Assembly (NCBI GenBank): GCA_002422265.1
Contig: DIUB01000009.1
Coordinates: forward strand, 1-15,656
Reading direction: 5' to 3'
Length of the DNA stretch: 15,656 nucleotides
Source of the DNA: Geobacter sp. UBA6169
GTDB lineage: Bacteria; Desulfobacterota; Desulfuromonadia; Geobacterales; Pseudopelobacteraceae
Positions 1 through 6,812 of the stretch are shown in pieces. The notes under the pieces were generated by a model. That model did not search any database. It was not told the DNA's origin and saw nothing but the letters and a program-made list of their open reading frames with translations. The stretch's first letter is position 1, and each line of letters opens with the position of its first letter. A program made the position numbers and the translations under genes.

Positions 1-504
1 AGGGCCACGGAGCTGGGGGCTGAAACGGAAAGCATCTATCTGAACGGTCTGCAGTTCCGTGGATGTCAGGCCTGTTATGCTTGTAAACATGGTTCAGAAA
101 CCTGCGTGATCAAGGATGATCTGACTCCGGTCCTGGAAAAGGTGCGTGAGGCCGATGCCGTGGTATTGGCCTCGGCGGTCTACTATGGTGACATTACCGC
201 CCAGTTGAAGGCCTTTATTGACCGTACCTTCTGCTATCTCACACCCGACTATCATGCGCGTCCCGACTGCAGCCGTTTGCCACCGGGTAAAGGGGTGGCC
301 ATGATCCTGATCCAGGGGCATCCCGATGAAAAATCATTTGCCGATATCTTCTCCCGCTACGATTTCTTCTTCAACTGGTACGGCTATCGTCCCGGACATC
401 TACTGCGAGGGCTGGGTATTTCTGAGCGTAGTGACGTAACCAAACGGGACTATCTGATGGACGGTGCGCGGGACATTGCTGAAAAGCTGGTGCGGGGGAC
501 ATAG
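1..504 (+). CDS. NAD(P)H-dependent FMN reductase / iron-sulfur-flavoprotein-like (5' end missing)
   Basis: The open frame enters from the left edge in frame 1 and ends at TAG 502-504, so about 167 C-terminal residues are visible and the N-terminal FMN phosphate-binding loop lies outside the window. Visible residues 20-40 read RGCQACYACK...TCVIKDD, giving a C-x2-C-x2-C-x6-C spacing (residues 22, 25, 28 and 35 of the visible part). This resembles the cysteine motif of archaeal and clostridial iron-sulfur flavoproteins. It is followed by the family motif SAVYYGDIT-QLKAFIDR, where flavodoxin-fold reductases contact the isoalloxazine ring. Expected role: a cytosolic FMN-dependent oxidoreductase. 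Whether a [4Fe-4S] cluster is bound cannot be decided, because many relatives keep only part of the cysteine set. The stop codon directly abuts the stop of the minus-strand gene at 505. Family assignment is firm; the substrate is unknown. Confidence 0.85.
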   Translation, partial: RATELGAETESIYLNGLQFRGCQACYACKHGSETCVIKDDLTPVLEKVREADAVVLASAVYYGDITAQLKAFIDRTFCYLTPDYHARPDCSRLPPGKGVAMILIQGHPDEKSFADIFSRYDFFFNWYGYRPGHLLRGLGISERSDVTKRDYLMDGARDIAEKLVRGT

Positions 505-675
505 TCAGGGGTCGTCTTCTTTGCGGCGAGACGACATCACAAACAGGTAGATGATCAGCAGAAACGGCAGGCTGGAAAAAGCGGCGGTAAAATTACCGCT
601 AAAGAGCTGCCAGGTGCCGAAGCAGATCACAGCCAGGGTAAAACAGATAGTGAAGTAGGCGATTGGTTTGGGCAT
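505..675 (-). CDS. Small membrane protein, 56 aa, unknown function
   Basis: A minus-strand frame starts at ATG 673-675 and ends with TGA (complement of 505-507), immediately next to the stop of the flavoprotein gene. The product starts MPKPIAYFTICFTLAVICFG and has two hydrophobic stretches, about residues 5-25 and 33-47, joined by a short polar turn (SGNFTAAF). It ends in a charged cytoplasmic-type tail SSRRKEDDP. This is the architecture of a two-helix inner-membrane hairpin with a positive-inside tail. Almost all of the gap between two plus-strand genes is used by this frame, and its hydrophobicity pattern is coherent, which argues for a real gene. Against it, I see no good Shine-Dalgarno sequence before the ATG. 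I do not recognise the family. Confidence 0.6.
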   Translation of the reverse strand: MPKPIAYFTICFTLAVICFGTWQLFSGNFTAAFSSLPFLLIIYLFVMSSRRKEDDP

Positions 676-721
676 GGCAGCATACTAACTGAATCACGTT
701 AAAAGGCAAGCAGGAGTACCG

Positions 722-3394
722 ATGGAACGAACAGACTGGCACAGGCTCTCTCCTTTGGAAACGACGGAATTGCTGCAGGTTGAACCGGCTGATGGCCTCA
801 GTGAGGCGGAGGCCGTTGCACGATTGACGCGCTATGGCCGCAATGAACTGACCGAGCAGGGCAGCCGTTCCCCCTGGCGTATCCTGTGGGAACAGTTTAC
901 CTCAACCATGGCGCTGATCCTGACGGCAGCGGCGGTGGTGTCCGGGCTGGTGGGGTCATTCAAGGATGCCGCTACCATCTTTGCCATTGTGATCCTGTTT
1001 GCCCTGCTGGGTTTTTTTCAGGACTATCGGGCCGAGCGGGCCATTGCCGCACTGAAAAAGCTGGCAGTACCGCTGGTGCGGGTCAGGCGGGCACGGCAGG
1101 TGCTGGACCTGCCGAACACCGAGCTGGTGCCGGGGGATATTGTGCTGTTGGAGGCAGGTAGTGTGGTTCCGGCTGACTGCCGCCTGCTTGAGGCTCACAG
1201 CGTGAAGGTTCAAGAGGCCCTGCTGACCGGTGAGTCCGAGGCGGTGGATAAACAGACCGCCAGTATTGAGGCAGCAGAACTGCCGCTGGGAGACCGGCGG
1301 AATCTGCTGTTCATGGGCACGCTGATCTCGTCCGGCCGTGCCGTGGCGGTGGTGGTGGCAACCGGTATGCAGACTGAACTGGGCAAAATCGCCACACTGC
1401 TGCAGCAGGTGGGGCAGGAATGGACGCCGCTGCAGAAACGTCTGGACCGGCTGGGCAAGGTGCTGGCCGTGGTGTCGATTGCGGTGGCTGGTCTGATCTT
1501 TGTGGTGGGTCTGCTGCGCGGTGAGGCACTGAAAGAGATGCTGCTGCTGGCGGTGAGTGTGGCGGTGGCCGCCATTCCCGAAGGATTGCCGGCGGTGGTG
1601 ACCATTACCCTGGCCCTGGGTGCCCAGCGGATGTTGAAACGTCAGGCCCTGATCCGCCGTCTGCCAGCTGTGGAGACTCTGGGTGGGGTGACGGTGATCT
1701 GTAGCGACAAGACCGGTACCCTGACCCAGAACCTTATGACCGTGACCGGCTTGATCGGCGGGGATGCTCTTGTGGAGGGTCAAGGGTCAAGGGGCAAGGG
1801 GCAGGAAGAGACTGAACGATTGCTGTTGCTGATCGGCACGCTCTGTAATGATGCAGTTTTGAAGGTAGAAAACGGCGAGGAGCTGGTGCTGGGTGACCCC
1901 ACTGAAGGTGCCCTGGTTTCTGCAGCAGCAGCAGTCGGACTCTACCGGAGCGAGCTGGATCAGATCCTGCCGCGTATTGCCGAAACCCCCTTTGATTCGG
2001 TCACCAAACGAATGATCACCGAACATGGGCTTAATCCTGACGTCCCCTGCCCCTTGCCCCTTGCCCCTTGCCCCTCTTTCTCCAGGCTGTTGGCAGTCAA
2101 AGGAGCCCTGGACAGCGTGCTGCCCCTGTGCGACCGCCTGTATGTGAACAACAGCTTTACCCCCCTGGGTGAGCAGCATCGCCATGCTGTGCAGGCTGCT
2201 GCTGATAACCTCTCGGCTCAGGGGCAACGGGTGCTGGCACTGGCTCTAAAGTTGGTTCCGCCCGGCGAGGAAGCAAACAGTACCTCACCAGATTCAGATT
2301 ATGTGCTGATCGGCCTGGTCTCCCTGACTGACCCGCCGCGTCCGGAGGCGGCTGCAGCAGTACAGCGCTGTCGTTCTGCCGGTATACGTCCGGTAATGAT
2401 TACGGGGGACCATCCGCTGACTGCCCGGGCCATTGCCCGGCAGGTGGGCATTGATGACCAGAGCGGCGCCCTGACCGGTGTTGAGCTTGATCGTCTGACA
2501 CCGGAACAGTTTGACGAGGCAGTGGCAACGGTCTCGGTCTATGCCCGGGTAGCGCCGGAACACAAGCTGCGTATTGTTGATGCGATCCAGCGTGCAGGTG
2601 GTGTTGCCGCCATGACCGGTGACGGGGTGAACGATGCCCCGGCCCTGAAAAAGGCCGATGTGGGGGTGGCCATGGGCAAGGTGGGTACTGATGTGGCCCG
2701 CGAGGCCTCGGACATGGTGTTGCTGGATGACAACTTTGCTACCATTGTGGCTGCGGTGGAGGAAGGCCGCACCATCTATGACAACATCCGCAAGTTTGTG
2801 GTCTTTTCAGTAGCGGGCAATACCGGCAAGATCCTGGCGGTGCTGATCCTGCCGTTTCTGGGGATGGGGATGCCGCTGACGCCGTTGCAGCTGTTGTGGC
2901 TGAATCTCTTGACCGACGGCCTGCTGGGACTGGGCATGGGAGTGGAGCGGCCTGAGCCTGACGTGATGCGCCGTCCTCCCATTGCGCCGGACAGCCAGAT
3001 ATTTGATCGTCGTACTATCCGGTATGTGGTACTGACCGGCAGTCTGATCGGCTGTTCCTGCATGCTGGTGGCCTGGCTGACCTGGCAGGCCGGCGGCCCG
3101 TGGCAGACGGTTCTGTTTGCCTCCCTGGCCCTGGCCCAAGTGGCCCAGGCCATGGCGCTGCGTTCGTTCCGCAGCTCCTTTCTGCAGATGGGACCTCTGA
3201 CCAACCGTCTGCTGCTGGGTATGGCGGCCAGTGTGCTGCTGCTGCAGGCATTAGCTGTCTGGCAGCCTTTTTTACAGCGGTTTTTCCTGACAGAGGCCTT
3301 GAATTCACAACAGCTGGTGTTGGTACTGCTGCCTGCCCTGGTGGTGTTCATGGTGCTTGAGGTGGAAAAATGGTTCAGGCGCCGGGCCATCTAA
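722..3394 (+). CDS. P-type cation-transporting ATPase, Ca2+-ATPase (P2A-like) class
   Basis: 890 residues, preceded by AGGAG at 712-716 with a 5-base spacer to the ATG. The domain order is classical: N-terminal cation ATPase domain (EL...LT-YG-NEL, about 1-45), M1-M2 (about 60-100), actuator loop with TGES at 169-172, M3-M4 with PEGLP at 286-290, phosphorylation motif DKTGTLT starting at D329, nucleotide domain with KGA, hinge TGDGVNDAP at 632-640, then M5-M10 to the end. It would pump a divalent cation, most likely Ca2+, out of the cytoplasm. Ion-site residues equivalent to SERCA E309 (E287), N768 (N700), N796 (N728), T799 (T731) and D800 (D732) are present. The SERCA E771 position is K703, which suggests one Ca2+ site, as in Listeria LMCA1. 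Two heptanucleotide arrays interrupt the nucleotide domain in frame at residues about 353-362 and 441-452. The gene is convergent with the hyfB-like gene, with only 3 bases between stops. Confidence 0.93.
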   Translation: MERTDWHRLSPLETTELLQVEPADGLSEAEAVARLTRYGRNELTEQGSRSPWRILWEQFTSTMALILTAAAVVSGLVGSFKDAATIFAIVILFALLGFFQDYRAERAIAALKKLAVPLVRVRRARQVLDLPNTELVPGDIVLLEAGSVVPADCRLLEAHSVKVQEALLTGESEAVDKQTASIEAAELPLGDRRNLLFMGTLISSGRAVAVVVATGMQTELGKIATLLQQVGQEWTPLQKRLDRLGKVLAVVSIAVAGLIFVVGLLRGEALKEMLLLAVSVAVAAIPEGLPAVVTITLALGAQRMLKRQALIRRLPAVETLGGVTVICSDKTGTLTQNLMTVTGLIGGDALVEGQGSRGKGQEETERLLLLIGTLCNDAVLKVENGEELVLGDPTEGALVSAAAAVGLYRSELDQILPRIAETPFDSVTKRMITEHGLNPDVPCPLPLAPCPSFSRLLAVKGALDSVLPLCDRLYVNNSFTPLGEQHRHAVQAAADNLSAQGQRVLALALKLVPPGEEANSTSPDSDYVLIGLVSLTDPPRPEAAAAVQRCRSAGIRPVMITGDHPLTARAIARQVGIDDQSGALTGVELDRLTPEQFDEAVATVSVYARVAPEHKLRIVDAIQRAGGVAAMTGDGVNDAPALKKADVGVAMGKVGTDVAREASDMVLLDDNFATIVAAVEEGRTIYDNIRKFVVFSVAGNTGKILAVLILPFLGMGMPLTPLQLLWLNLLTDGLLGLGMGVERPEPDVMRRPPIAPDSQIFDRRTIRYVVLTGSLIGCSCMLVAWLTWQAGGPWQTVLFASLALAQVAQAMALRSFRSSFLQMGPLTNRLLLGMAASVLLLQALAVWQPFLQRFFLTEALNSQQLVLVLLPALVVFMVLEVEKWFRRRAI
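1781..1805 (+). repeat. Heptanucleotide array CAAGGGG (copy A)
   Basis: Units CAAGGGT, CAAGGGG, CAAGGGG and a partial CAGG lie inside the ATPase gene. They encode a Gly/Gln-rich linker (about residues 353-362) shortly after the DKTGTLT domain. Bases 1788-1805 are an exact 18-base inverted copy of 2046-2063. Confidence 0.85.
2044..2075 (+). repeat. Heptanucleotide array CCCCTTG (copy B, inverted to copy A)
   Basis: Three perfect CCCCTTG units (2050-2070) are flanked by partial units. They encode a Pro/Cys/Leu-rich loop, CPLPLAPCP, between the KRM strand and the KGA motif of the ATPase nucleotide domain. The array is the reverse complement of copy A, about 240 bases upstream. Confidence 0.85.
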
Positions 3395-3397
3395 ATG

Positions 3398-5392
3398 TCA
3401 GTGGGAGAGGGCGAGCAGTACCAGCAGGGTAAACAGGATGTAGAGGATGTACAGGTGCAGATGGCCGTGCTGCAGATGGCGGATCGCCCCCAGTTTCCGG
3501 TTGGCCCAGACCAGAAACGGCAGATAGAGCCGCTCCAGCACGGTTTCAGGCAGATGGCATGCAAAGCGGCTCGGCGTGGGAAACGGCCCGCTGATGGTGG
3601 GCGGGTGCCGGTGGGGCAGCAGCAGACCGCTGAACAGCCCCATCAGCATCTCGGCAAAAGAGGATGCACTGTACTGCATCCTGCTGGTAGGTGCCAGATA
3701 GCCGCAGCCCCAGGTCTCAGTGGTTGGTGATCTATCTGTGCGCCGCATAAATAACCACAGGGAGATCAAAACAACAGCCAAGAGCAGGATACCGGTCAGG
3801 CCCATCAGCGTGAGCGGTGCTGATGAGGCCAGGGTGATACCGGTTAGGGCAACGGCAGGGTGCCAGGCATTGACGGCAGCCTGGATCAGAGGAGCAACCA
3901 GGATCGGTGCCAGACCGATCAGCCCGCAGCAGAGGGCCAGTATGGTCATGGCAGCCAGCATGCTGCCCGGTGCCTCATGGGCCTGAGCTGCCGCCTCTGA
4001 ACGGGGCGCACCCAGAAAGACCACACCAAAGACCTTGACAAAACAGGCCACGGCCAGCCCGCCGATCAGTGCCAGCAGGGGGGCTGCCAGCCCCAGTGCC
4101 GCTGCACCGTTTGTCTCGCCCATCACCCCGTTGAACAATCCCAGATAGATCAGCAGTTCACTGATGAATCCGTTTAAAGGGGGGAGCCCGCAGATGGCCA
4201 CCGCGCCGATCAGAAACAGGATCGCGCTGTGGGGCATCCGGCGCAACAGCCCCCCCATCCGTTCAATCTCTCGTGTGCCAACGCTGTGAATGACCGAGCC
4301 GGCTCCCAGAAACAGAAGCCCTTTGAACAGGGCATGGTTGATGACATGCAGCAGCGCACCTCCCATCCCCAGCAGGACCAGCAGCGGTGACGCATTGGTA
4401 ACGCCGATCAGGGCTACACCGATGCCGATGTAGATGATGCCGATGTTCTCGATGCTGTGATAGGCCAGGAGCCGCTTCAGGTCATGCTGGCCGATGGCAA
4501 AGGCCACCCCGATTACACCGGAGATGACCCCCAGGATCAGGATGGCTACTCCCCACCAGAGCGGGATCTCGTAGAAAAACGAAAGGGTGCGTACCAGACC
4601 GTAAACGCCGATCTTGAGAATGACGCCGGACATCAGGGCGGAGATGTGGCTGGGGGCATTGGCATGGGCACCGGGCAGCCAGACATGCAGCGGCATGGTA
4701 CCGGCTTTGAAGCTGAAACCGAAGAGGGCCGTCAACACCAGGGCCGTTGCCGTTGGGGTTGATCCCTTGAGCGCCCCGGCAGGGGGCAGGCTAAAATCAC
4801 CCCAGGTTGTCGCCAGCAGGGAGAACAGGGCAAACAGCACCAGGGTGCCGATATGGGTGCAGATCAGATAGAGGGTGCCAGCACTGCGTACTGCTTCCTG
4901 ATCATCATCGGTAGTCACAACAAAATAGGCTGAAACCGCCATGAGCTCCCAGCAGAACAGAAACAGGCCGCTTGAACCGGCCAGCAGGATGCCCAGCAGC
5001 GAGCCGACCAGCAGGCCGAAGAACAGGGTGATCTTGCGGGTGGTGCGGGGGTGTTTGCTTGCGGGAAAATAGCCGCTGCTGTACAGGCTGCTGCAGGCCG
5101 CCACAATCAGGATCGGCAGGGCAAACAGGGCAGAGACCGGATCAAGTCTGATGGTATGGGGGCCAAAGGGCATCAGCAGGTTGAGCTGGTAACTGCTGCC
5201 GGAACCGGACAGCAGGGTGGTGAGGGCGGCACCCAGCCCGATCAGGGAGGCGGCGCAGATGGTGATGATGCTGAAACGCTGGCCAACGGCAGGAGCAAGC
5301 AGGCGCAGTGCGGACGGCAGGCCCGACAAGACAGCCAGCAGTGCGGCTGCGGTCATGTACAGCGTCGGGTCGTGCCAGTCGGCTGGAGGCAT
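3398..5392 (-). CDS. hyfB: HyfB-like proton-translocating membrane subunit (minus-strand paralogue)
   Basis: 664 residues, a hydrophobic antiporter-like protein of the NuoL/NuoM/MrpA fold, close in length to hydrogenase-4 subunit B. Expected role: a proton- or Na+-conducting subunit in the membrane arm of the Ehr complex encoded across the intergenic region. Key charged residues of this fold are visible: E149 in the WELM motif of TM5, K229 (SFKAGTMPLH) in TM7, the loop PGAHANAPSH at 240-249, K260 in TM8, and K453 (CFVKVFG) in TM12. The C-terminus ends in GHLHLYILYI, a hallmark shared with the plus-strand paralogue. ATG 5390-5392 directly follows the TAA of the HTH-EIIA gene with no gap. The Shine-Dalgarno is weak, so translational coupling is likely. 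The gene is last in the leftward operon. Confidence 0.92.
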   Translation of the reverse strand: MPPADWHDPTLYMTAAALLAVLSGLPSALRLLAPAVGQRFSIITICAASLIGLGAALTTLLSGSGSSYQLNLLMPFGPHTIRLDPVSALFALPILIVAACSSLYSSGYFPASKHPRTTRKITLFFGLLVGSLLGILLAGSSGLFLFCWELMAVSAYFVVTTDDDQEAVRSAGTLYLICTHIGTLVLFALFSLLATTWGDFSLPPAGALKGSTPTATALVLTALFGFSFKAGTMPLHVWLPGAHANAPSHISALMSGVILKIGVYGLVRTLSFFYEIPLWWGVAILILGVISGVIGVAFAIGQHDLKRLLAYHSIENIGIIYIGIGVALIGVTNASPLLVLLGMGGALLHVINHALFKGLLFLGAGSVIHSVGTREIERMGGLLRRMPHSAILFLIGAVAICGLPPLNGFISELLIYLGLFNGVMGETNGAAALGLAAPLLALIGGLAVACFVKVFGVVFLGAPRSEAAAQAHEAPGSMLAAMTILALCCGLIGLAPILVAPLIQAAVNAWHPAVALTGITLASSAPLTLMGLTGILLLAVVLISLWLFMRRTDRSPTTETWGCGYLAPTSRMQYSASSFAEMLMGLFSGLLLPHRHPPTISGPFPTPSRFACHLPETVLERLYLPFLVWANRKLGAIRHLQHGHLHLYILYILFTLLVLLALSH

Positions 5393-6079
5393 TTACGGGC
5401 TCTTGCCGATAGCGGCTTCGATGGCACGGATTGCCGACAGGATTGCCTCCGGTCGGCAAGGGGACTTAAGCGCCTGTCGTAGTCGGTCGTCACGCAGGGC
5501 GTAGGCCAGTTTAGAGAGCAGATGGAGGTGGATCCGCACCGTGGGGCTGGTGATGGTAAACAGGGTCTGAACCGGTTTGCCGTCCAGCGCACCGAAATCA
5601 ACCGGCTGTGCCAGAAAACAAAGTGATACTTTGGGCATTGGCAGACGCAGCAGCAAGGGATTGCGTACATGGGGGATGGCGATGCCGTCACCCACGGCGG
5701 TGGTCCCCATTGCCTCACGGGCCAGCAGTACCTGCAGGACAAAATCAGGATCAAGTTCTTCCGGCAGGTCCAGCAGTTCAACCACCCGCTGCAGGACCGT
5801 ATGCAGATCGTCACCTGCCACATTGCAGTGGATGCCGCCGGCCTCCAGTGCCTGGCTTAACAGCGGCAAGGGCCGGGGATCATCGCTGTCAGCCAGTTCG
5901 AAAATAGCCGGATCCAGCTTGTGCCCCCGTTCAGTGGCCCATTCCAGCAGATCAACCCGGTTGATGTAGTAATTGCCGCGAATCTGTTCTGCCGGCAGGT
6001 GGTCGTTCCTGATCCATCGCAGGACCGTCCTCTCGTCGGTGTGGAGCGCCGTGCCTGCATCTGCTGCTGTCAGCTGCAT
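5393..6079 (-). CDS. HTH-PTS EIIA (PtsN-like) fusion, probable regulator
   Basis: 228 residues in two parts. Residues about 1-55 are an excisionase/MerR-type helix-turn-helix (TAADAGTALHTDERTVLRWI followed by a wing around IRGNYYINRVDLLEWATERG). Residues about 75-225 are a fructose-type EIIA domain like PtsN (EIIA-Ntr): GTTAVGDGIAIPHVRNP carries the phosphorylatable histidine H137 (equivalent to H73 of E. coli PtsN), followed by QPVDFGALDGKPV and HLHLLSKLA. In this family a phosphate from HPr/NPr is taken up on the histidine. Coupling it to a DNA-binding domain suggests phosphorylation-dependent transcription control, plausibly of this divergent locus (inference). The start ATG overlaps the end of the MazF-like gene by 10 bases, with GAGGGGG (complement of 6090-6096) 10 bases upstream. 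No EIIB or EIIC genes are in view. Confidence 0.88.
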   Translation of the reverse strand: MQLTAADAGTALHTDERTVLRWIRNDHLPAEQIRGNYYINRVDLLEWATERGHKLDPAIFELADSDDPRPLPLLSQALEAGGIHCNVAGDDLHTVLQRVVELLDLPEELDPDFVLQVLLAREAMGTTAVGDGIAIPHVRNPLLLRLPMPKVSLCFLAQPVDFGALDGKPVQTLFTITSPTVRIHLHLLSKLAYALRDDRLRQALKSPCRPEAILSAIRAIEAAIGKSP

Positions 6080-6432
6080 GGTGTGGATGCCCCCTCAAGC
6101 CCCAGCTGAAACCGCAATGCCTTTTCTACCTGCTGCATGACCGCCTTGGTCAGCATGCCCAGCCGTTCTCCCACGACCTTGGCCTTGTCAATGGTGATGA
6201 TGATATGGGTGCTGATCTTGGCATCCCGCTCCAGCCCGCTGCCGCTGGCGGGCAGCAAGGTCTCGAATTCGTAGATCTTGTCCAGCCGCTCGAACACCAG
6301 TGGAATGATGGTTACCACGGGTGAGTATTCGTTGCTGATGTTGTTACTGATCACCAGGCAGGGGCAGGTCTCGATCGCTCCGTTCGGATCGTGGGCCAGA
6401 TTGACGCTGTAGATGCCGCTCCGTTTAAACAT
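6070..6432 (-). CDS. MazF/PemK-fold toxin-like protein, apparently lacking catalytic residues
   Basis: 120 residues from ATG 6430-6432. A GGAG lies 7 bases upstream, which favours this ATG over the adjacent GTG at 6433-6435. The sequence aligns by eye along its length with B. subtilis MazF: KRSGIYSVNL at the start, CLVISNN-SNEYSPVVTIIP in the middle, and TIDKAKV...LGML...QQVEKALRFQLGL at the end. MazF proteins are sequence-specific endoribonucleases. Here the position of catalytic Arg25 is C24 (ETCPCLVI) and that of Thr48 is V47, so the known active site is not conserved. The gene overlaps its partner at 6425 by 8 bases and the HTH-EIIA gene by 10 bases. It could be a weak or inactive toxin, or a protein kept for a regulatory or RNA-binding role. 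The fold call is good; activity is doubtful. Confidence 0.8.
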   Translation of the reverse strand: MFKRSGIYSVNLAHDPNGAIETCPCLVISNNISNEYSPVVTIIPLVFERLDKIYEFETLLPASGSGLERDAKISTHIIITIDKAKVVGERLGMLTKAVMQQVEKALRFQLGLEGASTPCS

Positions 6433-6661
6433 CACGCTGCTCCGTTACTGCATATTCAAACTTTTTCAACACTTCGACGGTCTCGTCGGTTGCCGCCTGA
6501 TAGCCCTCAATCAGTCCTTTATAGGTGGTCTTCTTTATTTCAGCAAGCTTGTCACGGGCTGCCTCTTCCAGAAACTGACTGACACCACGCTGGCCAAACA
6601 GGGCCTTGATGTCATCCACAATCGGAGTCGGTAACGTGATGTTCAGGCGGGTTTGGGGCAT
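6425..6661 (-). CDS. Ribbon-helix-helix antitoxin-like protein
   Basis: 78 residues from ATG 6659-6661. The N-terminal strand MPQTRLNITLP, then helices PIVDDIKALFGQRGVSQFLEEAARDKL, form a ribbon-helix-helix (MetJ/Arc/CopG) DNA-binding domain. The tail (about residues 45-78) would be the toxin-binding part. It precedes and overlaps the MazF-like gene by 8 bases, the usual antitoxin-toxin order, and RHH antitoxins normally repress their own promoter. The start is uncertain. An in-frame ATG at 6692-6694 would add 11 residues (MSQNKPPKAAT) but has no Shine-Dalgarno and sits only a few bases from a candidate -10 box. The downstream ATG has AAAGG with an 8-base spacer. Confidence 0.82.
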   Translation of the reverse strand: MPQTRLNITLPTPIVDDIKALFGQRGVSQFLEEAARDKLAEIKKTTYKGLIEGYQAATDETVEVLKKFEYAVTEQRDV

Positions 6662-6690
6662 GGTTGCTGCCTTTGGCGGTTTATTTTGTG

Positions 6691-6750
6691 ACATGTATTT
6701 TTTTATACCATGTTATTTTTTTGTATGCTAAATATTTTTTCGACATGTTA
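6691..6750. promoter_or_regulatory. Candidate operator: repeated CATGTTA-like boxes in the divergent intergenic region
   Basis: The 118-base divergent gap (6695-6812) is far more AT-rich than its neighbours. CATGTAT at 6692, CATGTTA at 6709 and CATGTTA at 6744 are each followed by a T-rich run, with a degenerate copy TATGCTA at 6724. ACATG (6691-6695) and CATGT (6709-6713) also form an inverted pair. RHH antitoxins and HTH regulators bind such short spaced boxes. Binding by either product of this locus is an inference. Confidence 0.4.
6702..6731 (-). promoter_or_regulatory. Candidate sigma-70-type promoter for the leftward operon
   Basis: On the minus strand TTAGCA (complement of 6726-6731) and TATAAA (complement of 6702-6707) are separated by 18 bases. 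Initiation would fall near 6694-6696. The match is partial and the region is AT-rich, so this could be chance. Confidence 0.35.
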
Positions 6751-6812
6751 ATTTTGTATGTGTTGTTGTTAAACGAAAGTTTGAAGAAAACAAAGAGAGC
6801 GTAGGTCTTTTG

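Noticed and set aside
956..1783. Long minus-strand open frame (275 codons) opposite the ATPase gene
   Set aside because: The product is rich in His, Gln and Thr with no hydrophobic core or recognisable domain, and it mirrors the GC-rich codon pattern of the real gene on the other strand.
3395..3730. Plus-strand open frame of 111 codons opposite the end of the minus-strand HyfB-like gene
   Set aside because: Its Gln/Arg-rich product has no domain pattern, and the opposite strand carries an unmistakable membrane protein with the family C-terminal motif.
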